Source of the DNA: Skermanella mucosa
GTDB taxonomy: Bacteria; Pseudomonadota; Alphaproteobacteria; Azospirillales; Azospirillaceae
Direction of reading: 5' to 3'
Length of the DNA stretch: 64,000 nucleotides
NCBI RefSeq assembly: GCF_016765655.2
Contig: NZ_CP086106.1
Coordinates: 62,001-126,000, forward strand
The position numbers were made by a program, and so were the translations under genes. Below are positions 1 through 9,393 of the stretch, in pieces; position 1 is the first letter of the stretch, and the number at the start of each line of letters is the position of its first letter. The notes under the pieces were generated by a model that saw only the letters and a list, made by a program, of their open reading frames with translations, did not search any database and was not told the origin of the DNA.

Positions 1-160
1 CACGGATGAAACCGGCCTCTTCCAGGGCGCGGACGCGCCGGAGACAGGGCGGCGCCGAGATGCCCGCGCGCCGCGCGAGTTCGACGTTGGTCATGCGACC
101 GTCGCCTTGAAGGTCGCGCAGGATGCGCCGGTCAATCCGGTCGAGTTTGACTCGCCGCAT
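1..160 (-). CDS. Lrp/AsnC-family transcriptional regulator, partial (N-terminal part only)
   Basis: Read from ATG at 160 down to the window edge, the frame begins MRRVKLDRIDRRILRDLQGD and continues with MTNVELARRAGISAPPCLRR. This is the typical winged HTH of Lrp/AsnC proteins: an opening D-x-x-D-x-x-I-L-x-x-L-Q helix, then the recognition helix ending in the conserved C-x-x-R-V segment. About 53 residues are visible; the RAM/ligand-binding half lies outside the window. It is divergent from the gene at 310, so the 149-bp gap between them probably holds both promoters. Family members respond to amino acids; the effector here cannot be told. Confidence 0.85.
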   Translation of the reverse strand, partial: MRRVKLDRIDRRILRDLQGDGRMTNVELARRAGISAPPCLRRVRALEEAGFIR

Positions 161-309
161 GGTCTTCTCTTGTAGCCTCTCGGGATGAATTGGAAAGGAT
201 ATTACACAGAGCACTGGTTTACGCCAAGACAGAGCCGTCTTACAAGTGCGAAACTTTATAATAGGCGGATTGTGCTATCGACGTCCCCGGTCAGCAACCA
301 CGAAGGCCC

Positions 310-1618
<1,309 letters not shown>

Positions 1619-1704
1619 TTGCGTATCGTGAGCTTCAGTCGTAGCGTTGAAGCGCTGCATCCTTGCCGCCATTAGCGCAGCAAAACTTGTAACCGGTGAA
1701 CCGA

Positions 1705-2703
1705 ATGTCGAACATACATCAGTCAAAAATCCTTATCATCGGCTCCGGCCCTGCAGGTTACACTGCAGCCATTTATGCAAGTCGTGCCAATTTAGAACCC
1801 ATCATAGTTCAGGGCTTGCAACCAGGTGGCCAGCTTACGATTACAACCGAAGTCGAGAATTTTAGTGGCCATTCACAACCTATAATGGGTCCTTGGTTGA
1901 TGGAACAGATGCAGAAGCAGGCGGAGAACGTCGGCGCACGGCTCATCTACGACGTCATCACAGAGGTTGATCTCGCGACACAGCCATTTCGGGCCAAGGG
2001 GGATAGCGGCGACGAGTACGTTGCTGATACACTGATCATTTGCACGGGAGCCCAAGCCCGTTGGCTCGGCAACGAGCCCGAGTACCTACAGGGGCGAGGC
2101 ATTTCTGGATGCGCCACCTGCGATGGCGCGTTCTTCCGCAACCAGCATGTAGCAGTCATCGGCGGCGGGAACACAGCGGTCGAGGAAGCGCTCTATCTAT
2201 CCAATCTGGCGTCAAAAGTGACGTTGATTCATCGTCGCAATCTTCTACGCTCTGAGAAGATCCTCCAAGACCGCTTGTTCCGGAATCCCAAGATCGAAGT
2301 GATCTGGAATCATCGAGTCAACGCATTTCTAGGGTCGGCAGACACAGGTCTTACAGGGCTACGGCTGCTAGATGTTGAGTCGGGAGCGACTCGAGAGTTG
2401 GAGGTGGCCGGCGCATTCATAGCCATTGGCCATGATCCAGCAACTACACTCTTTCGCGGAAAATTGACGCTGGACGAGGATGGCTATATCGTCACCAAGC
2501 CGGACAGTACAGCGACCAGCGTACCAGGTGTGTTTGCAGCAGGCGACGTCAAAGACAAAGTGTTCCGACAAGCGATCACTGCGGCTGGGATGGGCTGCAT
2601 GGCAGCGCTGGAAGCTGAGAAGTGGCTGACGGCACGAGAGGGTAAATCGGACCCAGCAGCGCTGGATGGCGCGCCTAGCCAGATGATCGGAGCTTGGGAG
2701 TGA
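1705..2703 (+). CDS. trxB: Thioredoxin-disulfide reductase (horizontally acquired replacement copy)
   Basis: A complete 332-residue flavoprotein that reduces thioredoxin with NADPH. Visible are the FAD motif GSGPAG (residues 13-18), the redox pair in GCATCDG (C136 and C139), the NADPH motif GGGNTA near 153, and the C-terminal FAD segment PGVFAAGDVKDKVFRQAITA. The ATG at 1705 is preferred over GTG at 1696 because MSNIHQSK then aligns residue for residue with MPAHHHSK of the cut resident gene. Its codons are clearly less GC-rich than those of the fragment, so it is a xenologue, probably brought by the element that interrupted the native gene. Confidence 0.93.
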   Translation: MSNIHQSKILIIGSGPAGYTAAIYASRANLEPIIVQGLQPGGQLTITTEVENFSGHSQPIMGPWLMEQMQKQAENVGARLIYDVITEVDLATQPFRAKGDSGDEYVADTLIICTGAQARWLGNEPEYLQGRGISGCATCDGAFFRNQHVAVIGGGNTAVEEALYLSNLASKVTLIHRRNLLRSEKILQDRLFRNPKIEVIWNHRVNAFLGSADTGLTGLRLLDVESGATRELEVAGAFIAIGHDPATTLFRGKLTLDEDGYIVTKPDSTATSVPGVFAAGDVKDKVFRQAITAAGMGCMAALEAEKWLTAREGKSDPAALDGAPSQMIGAWE

Positions 2704-3396
2704 GATCCAGCAACAACAAGGGGGCGAGCCCAGACCGGCTCTTCCGCATATTGTGTGGAGGGGCTAGGGTGCTTCCTAACCAAGGGTGAGTCATGCCTCC
2801 GCTCAGGCGCTGGCGCGAGGCCTGACGAAGTCGTCTGTCGCGACCTGAGCCGAATCAAGATGCTGAAGCTGGTAGTTGTGGTGATAATCACTATATCAGA
2901 GGGTGCTAGACCATCCTCGAGGGAATAGGTCATGATAACATACGCCTATGTCGTTGATGCTGAGGATCTGGCGGCTCGTAGCTCCACTGCAGTCCACGAA
3001 AAGTGGGGCAACATCGTCAACGGGATCTGGAGCAGGGGGGCGGCATCATCACAAGCCGTAGTTACGCCAATATGACTACCATATCAAAGGGGTCGCTCGA
3101 TAGGGTAATGGGGACGTTGTCCCTTACCGGCAGGCCTGCGGCAGACCCCGTGGCCGATTTGACGCTCTGCTTCGATGAGCGCATCACACGGATGAACGAT
3201 GGCACGATGGCAATCAAGACCGCCAAGCTACGGGCCATGACGAACCAAGTGCCAAACCCGCCCATCGCCGGTGCGAGCTTCTGAAATTTGTCCGAGACCC
3301 CGCATCTTGGCTGGGGTCAACGGCGTCGAAAAGGGATTACAGGTGGGCGCGTGGGGCCGGCTACGTAGGTTCCGGCAATCAGAGCCTCGGCCTGTT
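2704..3396. other. Gene-poor stretch with an ISL3-like terminal sequence
   Basis: No frame here shows recognisable protein homology. At about 2733-2748 is GACCGGCTCTTCCGCA, which resembles the ISL3-type end at 3413 (GACCGGTTCTTCCGCA), so a solo IS end or older remnant is likely. A short frame from 2932 (MITYAYVVDAEDL) is not recognised. Confidence 0.4.
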
Positions 3397-3613
3397 TGAC
3401 CTTGCCCCGCCAGACCGGTTCTTCCGCACTCATATGAGGAGATGCCGGTCAAGGGTGGAAAACCAAGGTCTTGTCGCTTTGTTCGACCGGCGCGACCGTC
3501 CCTTCGTCCCGACCTGCCCGAATACCGAGCATCGCGCGCAGCGGAAGGCAAGGCTGGCCCGCCAGGACCACCGCCGTCAGGCGGCTTGGGCTTGCCGGAG
3601 CAAGCACAATGCT
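3397..3613 (+). repeat. 217-bp segment repeated in inverse orientation at 28568-28784
   Basis: Read on the plus strand, this segment matches the reverse complement of 28568-28784 with only about four differences noted by eye. It opens with an ISL3-like terminal sequence (GGTTCTTCCGCACTCATATG) and ends in AGCACAATGCT. Here it is joined directly to the middle of an ISL3 transposase gene. Confidence 0.8.
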
Positions 3614-4686
3614 AGCGTGGAGATCGTCGCCCGCGACCGGGCCGGCAACTATGCCGACGGCGTGCGGGCCGGTGCTCCGGATGCGGTTCAGGTGGCGGAT
3701 CGCTGGCATCTTCTACGCAATCTCGGCGACGCCCTGGCCGGCATTCTCGACCGGCACCATCGGGCCATTCGCACTGCGGCGAAGACAGCCATAGCGGTTA
3801 CGACGACAATGATGACCGTTCCGGTAGCGCCATTCACGCCCCGGCCTCCCACCCGCAGTGAGCAGCGCAAGCTGGACAAGCAGGCGGCGCGGCAGGCCCG
3901 CTTCGAGGAAGTCGCAGCGCTGCACGCGCGCGGCTGGTCACAGAATGCGATCTCCCGCAGCACCGGCCTTGACCGCTCCACAATCCGAACATGGCTGCAG
4001 GCGGGCCGCCCGCCCTCCTGGAACAAGCCGGCTTACGGCAGTGCGGTCGACGTTCATGCCGATTACCTGCGTCGGCGCTGGAGCGAGGGCTGCACCAACA
4101 CCGCCCGGCTGTGGCGGGAAATCCGCGATCGTGGTTATCCTGGCAGGCCAAAGAGCGTGCAGGAATGGATCCGGTACAAGCTCCGGCGTGGCGATCCAAT
4201 GCCTGCCGACCCGGCGCAGGCCGCGACCGCCTGGAAGGCACCCTCCGGCCGGCGCGCGGCTTGGCTGGTGGTGGCCGATGCCAACGAGATCGACGATACC
4301 GCAGGGAAGTTCGTAGAGGCCCTGCTTGCCGGATCGCCGGACCTGGCCGCGGTGATCACGCTGGCACGGGAGTTCCGCGCGATGGTCCGGGAGAAGCGGG
4401 CCGACGGATTGGATCCGTGGCTCGCGGCAGCCCAGGGAACGGCTCTGGCCGGGTTTGCCGGCGGCCTGAAACGGGACTTGGCGGCGGTTCGGGCCGGGTT
4501 GTCGCTGTCGTGAAGCAGCGGCCCGGTGGAAGGTCAGGTCAGTCGGCTCAAGACGATCAAGCGGACCATGTGCGGCCGGGCCGGCTTCGACCTGTTGTGC
4601 CACCGGGTTCTGGAGGCCGCATGATATCGGAGAAAGGATGATGTGGAATTCACTCACAGCTTGTGCACCGGGAATGCGGATGGACC
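3418..4686 (+). mobile_element. ISL3-family element, internally deleted
   Basis: The left end GGTTCTTCCGCA at 3418 and the right-end sequence ending GCGGATGGACC at about 4686 are of ISL3 type. The interior carries only the C-terminal two thirds of a transposase joined to a terminal leader segment, so this copy is not expected to move by itself. Confidence 0.6.
3614..4624 (+). pseudogene. ISL3-family transposase, 5'-truncated and with a nonsense codon
   Basis: From [16 protein letters not shown] onward the frame follows ISL3 transposases: the [13 protein letters not shown] segment, an internal HTH (WSQNAISRSTGLDRSTIRTW) and DPWLAAAQGTALAGFAGGL. At 4511-4513 TGA replaces the Trp codon of the conserved WSxGPVEGQ motif; the same frame then continues to its natural end at 4624. 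The N-terminal zinc-binding third is missing and replaced by the 217-bp terminal segment. Two independent lesions make this a dead copy. Confidence 0.85.
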
Positions 4687-5343
4687 GCTCCAGATCATCG
4701 AGACACTCGATGCCAGAGAGGCAGGGGCGACTCACCCTGCAGATCCTGAGCGCCGTCGCAAAGACGGGTCTGAAGGCTGCTCGGTAACGTGGGTGCATCG
4801 GCGGTAATCCATGTCTGTTGGCCCGTTCCAAGGCGGTGATCCGTGTGATCAATGCCGCCCGTCAGGCCCGGCGGGATACCGACGTGTTTGCGTCGCTGAC
4901 AACATCTTCGCCGAGGTGCGGGCGATGCGACCGGCTTATCCTTGGACGGTGGTTGCTCGCAGCCTCTCTCCCTAAAAGGCTTGCACCGATTCGATGACAG
5001 CCCGTGGATTGGACCGACGCTAGCGCGCGGTGCCCCGGTTGGTATGCGACGGCTTTGTCGAGCAGGCCGTGCTGGAGCGAACGCCGCTGCGGTCGTCCGC
5101 CAAAGTCGCGTCGGCCTGCCAGCTGAAAGATCTTCAGCTCGACCGAGAGGGATGAAAGCGCGCGGTTATGCCCAGATTGCCTCTGACAATCACGGTGCGG
5201 CTCACCCAGGAAAAGCCTGCAAAGTTTTGATGATCTCTCATACTTCAGCGCTTGCACTTAGTGTCAACCAGAGTGTAAAGTGACAACCTTGGTGTCAACA
5301 GGGTGCGATTTACGCATGCGCCTGCAACTTCAGGAGTGGAGCC
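4687..5343. other. Intergenic region without a supported gene
   Basis: GC-rich scrap sequence with no frame showing a recognisable protein. It probably contains decayed transposase DNA up to about 5230, where base composition drops towards the AT-richer operon that follows. GGAG at 5333-5336 is the likely ribosome binding site of the gene at 5344. Confidence 0.4.
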
Positions 5344-6144
5344 GTGAGCGAGAAGATGTCCAATGCCCCTGTCTACTACGCCTTGGCCCAAGCGCATTTT
5401 AACCCTGTTGCGGCTATGGCCAAGTACGTTGGTGAGGTGCAGGATCATCTCCGGCGCGAGGGCTACACCCTGTTCGAACCGCAGCAGGTGACCCACTTGC
5501 AGCTCACTGCAGCACCCAATCAAGCTACAACCGAGCCCCAAGTTGCCCATACAACATCTTGGCTTCTTACGAAGGGGGATCGAACTTCAGGATTCATTTT
5601 GAACGCTTCTTCGATCAGTTTTCATACAACCCACTATGAAACAAGTGCCGAGTTCATCCCAGAGCTGCTTCGTGGGCTGAGGGCCGTACACGCTGTGGTG
5701 AATCTCGAACATGTTGGTCGACTAGGGCTTCGTTACCTTGATGCAGTCTTACCCAAGCAACATGAAACAGTTGAGCAGTATCTTGCTGACGGTCTGCACG
5801 GTGTTCGCTTCGGCGCTAATCAACGATATAACCTGAATGAGGCTGTGTTCGAGACTGAGTCTGGTCCCGTGTTGTCCAAAGGAACGTTAGTTGCTCGCGT
5901 TCACCAGATGACCTCCCCACTGGGGTACCCGCCAGACATGGTTCCTAATGGCTTAATGCAGATGCCTAAGTTTACAATCAATGACGTCTGCTCTCATGCC
6001 GTCATTGACACTGACCACTTTGTAGAGGGACGAATACCGCTGAATTTCGACAAACTTGCTGAACAGCTGTCAGCTCTGCACGCAACTATCAAGCTGGTGT
6101 TCGACGCGACAATCACCGATCACGCTCGTACGATTTGGGCCTGA
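5344..6144 (+). CDS. TIGR04255-family protein
   Basis: A 266-residue soluble protein resembling the sporadically distributed TIGR04255 family: an N-terminal PVYYALAQAHFNPV strand, a central ISFHTTHYET block and the VGRLGLRYLDAV motif (near residue 121). Family function is not established; members tend to sit in variable genomic islands, often near defence genes. Composition is about 50 percent GC, well below the backbone, so it is transferred DNA. It opens a three-gene operon with a 15-bp gap to the next gene. GTGAGC at 5344 is read as GTG start with GGAG seven bases upstream; ATG at 5356 is an alternative. Confidence 0.7.
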   Translation: MSEKMSNAPVYYALAQAHFNPVAAMAKYVGEVQDHLRREGYTLFEPQQVTHLQLTAAPNQATTEPQVAHTTSWLLTKGDRTSGFILNASSISFHTTHYETSAEFIPELLRGLRAVHAVVNLEHVGRLGLRYLDAVLPKQHETVEQYLADGLHGVRFGANQRYNLNEAVFETESGPVLSKGTLVARVHQMTSPLGYPPDMVPNGLMQMPKFTINDVCSHAVIDTDHFVEGRIPLNFDKLAEQLSALHATIKLVFDATITDHARTIWA

Positions 6145-6159
6145 GATAGGATAGGAAAG

Positions 6160-6792
6160 ATGTATTCCATTCCGGTTTCCACCCAACCTGTGCAGCCGAT
6201 GGTTCCGGCGACAAAGGTTGCCTTTGCAATAATTGGTACTGTTCTGTTTGGTACTGGCAGCATTTACTGGCTCGACCGCACTGAGGCGTGGCGACATCAC
6301 ATCCAACCGCGCGTGCCGTTTATCCTTGATGCAGCAGATGCCCCCATAGAGAACGCGGAACGCCCTGATGTTCGGACGGCCGCAGAGCATATCGAGAACA
6401 TTCGAAACGTACTAAATCCGCCTGTTGCGGATCTCGCTATCCTGTTTGATGTCTCTCGCCAAGCGATCTACAAGTGGTTGGCCGGGGATTCAATGCCTGA
6501 AGAAGACAAACTCACTAGGATTGTTCAACTGAGCCGGATTGCTGACGCGTTCCATGCGGGGGGCATTTCACGTAAAGGGTCTTTGCTAAGAATGAAGGCT
6601 TTTGGCGGGCGGTCCTTGATGGATCTCATCAAATCCGGCGAAAATCGCCATGAACATGTCGCCGCCTTGATCTCTGAGGCCAAGGAGATGGAGTCTTCGT
6701 ATAATCAGTCCGGCTTAGCGAACTCGAAATCCAAACCAACCAGTGATTGGCAGTCTTCCGTTTCGATTCCAGGCTCCTCTGAGCGCGTCTGA
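6160..6792 (+). CDS. Membrane-anchored helix-turn-helix protein
   Basis: A 210-residue protein with one predicted membrane helix at about residues 18-37 (KVAFAIIGTVLFGTGSIYWL), a linker, and an XRE-like HTH at about 86-112 (VADLAILFDVSRQAIYKWLAG). The C-terminal 60 residues are polar and probably disordered. A DNA-binding domain tethered to the membrane suggests signal-dependent control or a sensor anchored near the envelope; this is inference. It sits between the TIGR04255 gene and the 282-residue unknown with gaps of 15 and 14 bp, so the three are probably co-transcribed. GGATAGGAAAG ahead of 6160 is the likely ribosome binding site. Confidence 0.65.
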   Translation: MYSIPVSTQPVQPMVPATKVAFAIIGTVLFGTGSIYWLDRTEAWRHHIQPRVPFILDAADAPIENAERPDVRTAAEHIENIRNVLNPPVADLAILFDVSRQAIYKWLAGDSMPEEDKLTRIVQLSRIADAFHAGGISRKGSLLRMKAFGGRSLMDLIKSGENRHEHVAALISEAKEMESSYNQSGLANSKSKPTSDWQSSVSIPGSSERV

Positions 6793-6806
6793 AAGAGGAG
6801 CGGTGA

Positions 6807-7655
6807 ATGCTCGGACGGGACACCGAATGGCGACAAGGAAACCTGCTGACCGACGAAGCAGCTCATGCACTGGAGTTGGTGAAGGTCACTGGCTCAAGCA
6901 GCCGCGTTGTCGTAATCTCTCATGATTGTGACCTGCCAAACGATATCGAGGAGTTTGTCGAAGTCATCATTGGTTCGCTAGTTGAGGCACCCAATCCGAT
7001 GCTCGCGAATGCAAGGAACCCCCGCCGGTTGCAAATCAAGTTCGCTTCTCAGAGCGGTGAAGAACTACACGTCGAGCTTCACCATGCAAACCGTCGGGAG
7101 GTGAGTAAAGCCGAGTTCGCCAAGTTCGCAGCTGGCAACCCAGACTTTACTCTTTTTACCGACGAGAAGCGGGCTTTAAAGCAGTGGCTTGCGGCTCGAT
7201 ATGGGCGTCCAGCATTTCCTAATGCCTTTGAAACTCGACTGCGAAAGGCTGTTCAGAAAAAGTCAGTCGAGCAGCGCATCGCGAAAATTCTGGAGCCAGC
7301 ATCATCGCACCTAGTGGCTCTTTTGTTCGATCTCGGTGAGGGCAAAGATGTAGAGCTTCTGGATGGGGAGGTATACTATCTCTCGATCATGGTGGTATAC
7401 GACGCAACTGAAGGCGGGCCGATTGCAAGAGAATTCGCCGAAAAAGTCGCAAAAGGCCTTTATGACCTCTTTGAAAAAGCGTACGGGCCGGCTATTGGGT
7501 CAACAGAAATAGCACTTGAAGCTTGCAATGCTGTCGCTGACACTTTCGTGACGTTGGCGGATTTGAGGAAAGTTGACCAATGGCGCCTAGAGTATATTAG
7601 TCTACGCGAAGACCCTATAGGCGACTTCCTCTCCGTTGGAGAGCTGCCAGTCTAG
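6807..7655 (+). CDS. Protein of unknown function with SHDCDL motif
   Basis: A 282-residue soluble protein, not recognised with certainty. Its N-terminus carries W-R-Q-G-N-L-L followed by VVVISHDCDLPND (residues 34-46). The His-Asp-Cys-Asp cluster could bind metal or be catalytic. The rest is mixed alpha/beta, with a charged middle (KKSVEQRIAKIL) and an aromatic C-terminus. It is third in the AT-richer operon, 14 bp after the HTH gene, with GAGGAG ahead of the start. Context suggests it is the effector or partner of the TIGR04255 and HTH proteins, but nothing in the sequence proves it. Confidence 0.6.
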   Translation: MLGRDTEWRQGNLLTDEAAHALELVKVTGSSSRVVVISHDCDLPNDIEEFVEVIIGSLVEAPNPMLANARNPRRLQIKFASQSGEELHVELHHANRREVSKAEFAKFAAGNPDFTLFTDEKRALKQWLAARYGRPAFPNAFETRLRKAVQKKSVEQRIAKILEPASSHLVALLFDLGEGKDVELLDGEVYYLSIMVVYDATEGGPIAREFAEKVAKGLYDLFEKAYGPAIGSTEIALEACNAVADTFVTLADLRKVDQWRLEYISLREDPIGDFLSVGELPV

Positions 7656-7771
7656 AAACCTGTTCGTAGACGTCAGGCACTGAAAATCTGTTCGCAGTCA
7701 GGACTTGCCTGGCGATGCTGGCTCGGATGCTCCTTTGAGATGAGTGGCGGAGTGGCCTTGGAATGTGTCGC

Positions 7772-7950
7772 TCAGGCGACCTTGCTCGAGATAAGCATGT
7801 CCAGATTGGTCATGATGTTGCGAACCTTGCAGCCGACGGTCGCCTCGATTTTCTCGGTAGTCAGCGTCTGAGCCCGGAGGCTTCGGCCGATGGTGACCTG
7901 GTTGCGCAGCATGGCGACCTCTTCAAGGGAGCGGCGGCCACATCTGACCG
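7772..7950 (-). pseudogene. Transposase C-terminal remnant, family not identified
   Basis: The minus frame ending at 7772 reads RSLEEVAMLRNQVTIGRSLR and then about 35 more residues to a stop. The style (short, basic, conserved LRNQV block) is that of a transposase tail, but I cannot assign the family. Flanks 7656-7771 and 7951-8056 hold nothing else that can be supported. Confidence 0.3.
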
Positions 7951-8056
7951 CCTTCTGTCAGCCGAGCCGGCCGCGCTCGCGGATCATCAGGATGGGCGAT
8001 CGCGCTGGGTCGGGGCCGTCCCGCCCTGTCGCCCGGCACCAACTTCTCGGCGTTAG

Positions 8057-8175
8057 TTAGATTAAGTTAACCAGCTTCCGCTTGGCCTCGGTGTCGCCCT
8101 CGATGTGCTTCTGGGTCGTGGCGAGGCTGACGTGGCCGACCAGTTGCTGGACAGTCAGCAGATGACGCTTACGCC
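8057..8175 (-). pseudogene. Tyrosine recombinase C-terminal fragment
   Basis: The minus frame ends LLTVQQLVGHVSLATTQKHI followed by EGDTEAKRKLVNLI. This is the last helix pair of phage-integrase-type recombinases, with the GH of box II, and with His where the catalytic Tyr (T-x-x-Y) is expected. About 34 residues remain; the rest is lost at the junction with the IS110 element. It is a relic of an earlier integrative element. Confidence 0.65.
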
Positions 8176-8264
8176 TAATCCACGCAAAGATACTATGAGG
8201 CGACAGGAAAGGTGGGATTTGGCGCATTTTGAGGCGTGATTGCCCTGCTTCACGGAGGAATGCC

Positions 8265-8926
8265 ATGGAGATCTCAATCGCCCGCTCCCCGAACGTCTCT
8301 TCCTCGGACGCCACCCTTCTGGTCGCGCTGGAATTGTCGAAGGCCACCTGGGTGGTCGCCCTCAGCGCTCCGTTCTCGGATCGGATCAGCCATCACTCCA
8401 TCGTAGGCGGCGATGCCGCCGTCCTGCTTAAGCTGATCGGGCAAGCCCGCAACCGGGCTGAGGCGGCACTCGGGCAGCCAGTCCGGGTGGTCTGCTGCTA
8501 CGAGGCGGGCTACGGCGGCTTCTGGCTGCACCGCGTCCTGAGCGCTAACGGCATCGACAACCATGTGCTCGACGCCGCCAGCCTCATGGTCAACCGCCGG
8601 GCGCGCCGGGCCAAGACCGACCGCATTGACGTCGACGGCTTGATCCGGGCCTTGGCGGCCTGATGCGCGGCGAGCACCACGCTTGCCGCGCTGTGCACGT
8701 TCCCTCCATTAAGGACGAGGATCGCCGGCGCCAGACCCGCGAACGCGAGCGCCTGGTCGCCGAGCGCACGGCCCACGTCAACCGCATCAAGGGCCTGCTG
8801 ATGGCCCAGGGCATCCGGGACTTCCTGCCGATGCGGCCGAATGCGGCGGAGCGCTTGGCCGAGTTGCGCACCGGCGACGGTCGCCCCCTGCCGCCCTGCC
8901 TGGTCGTCGAGATCCGGCGCGTGTAA
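8265..8926 (+). pseudogene. IS110-family transposase, frameshifted and 3'-truncated
   Basis: The start MEISIARSPNV has GGAGG nine bases upstream. The DEDD-type N-terminal domain is recognisable: LLVALELSKATWVVAL, the CYEAGYGGFWLHRVL block and RRARRAKTDRIDVDGLIRALA. Around 8660 a missing G shifts the frame (the protein should read LAAWMRGEHHACRAV) and gives TGA. The continuation runs in the other frame (RTAHVNRIKGLLMAQGI) until it is cut at about 8922 by an ISL3-associated flank. The C-terminal transposase domain is absent. Confidence 0.8.
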
Positions 8927-9090
8927 GTGCCGGGTGAATACTGGCCCTTCCGCATTTCCGGTGCACAATCATCGAGTGAATATGCACTTCATGTTTTCTC
9001 CAATGCTATGAGGCTTCCAGAACCCGGTGGCGGAGCAGGTCAAAGCCGGCCCGACCGCCCATGGTGCGCTTGATCGTCTTGAGCCGGCGA
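8923..9090 (-). mobile_element. ISL3 right-end remnant
   Basis: GGCCCTTCCGCATTTCCGGT from 8943 is the reverse complement of the ISL3 right end seen at 18885-18904. It is followed on the minus strand by the 3' end of the transposase gene (WSTGLVEGQ and the HRVLEAS-like tail, frameshifted). It carries the extra outer flank GTAAGTGCCGGGTG (8923-8936) also found at the ISL3 copy 43605-45414. The element body is gone; the remnant is fused to an IS5-family fragment near 9090. Confidence 0.7.
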
Positions 9091-9094
9091 TCTG

Positions 9095-9393
9095 ACCCTC
9101 CACTAGGCCGGTGCTCCAATGTAGCGACGAGGCGTCGCCGTCATCTGTCATGGTCAGTTCCGAAGCCAGGATCTCACCTCTGTCCGGATAGACTGCCAGA
9201 TGGAGCTTCCGCCAGCTCCGGCGCGGCTTGCCGCCGTGCTTCTCGTGCAGCCAATTGGCAGCCCCGAACACATTCAGTCGCGTGCTGTCGATTACGACAT
9301 TGACCGGACCGTCTGCCTTCTTGAGGGTGGACGCAACCTGCACGTTGGCACTGCGGCGGGAGAACGTAGTATGGTTGCTTATGTCAATGTACT
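9095..9393 (-). pseudogene. IS5-family transposase, middle fragment
   Basis: On the minus strand from 9393 the frame reads YIDISNHTTFSRRSANVQVA and then STLKKADGPVNVVIDSTRLN, with GAANWLHEKHGGK and KLHLAVYPDRGEILASELT. This is the DDE core of an IS5-type transposase including the first Asp (IDST). It is separated from its N-terminal piece (11080-11218) by the ISL3 element at 9394-11079, and its C-terminal part has been replaced by an ISL3 remnant. Confidence 0.75.

Noticed and set aside
4862-5257. Possible 131-codon minus-strand gene in the gap before the three-gene operon
   Set aside because: No recognisable motif; composition is that of decayed GC-rich DNA.
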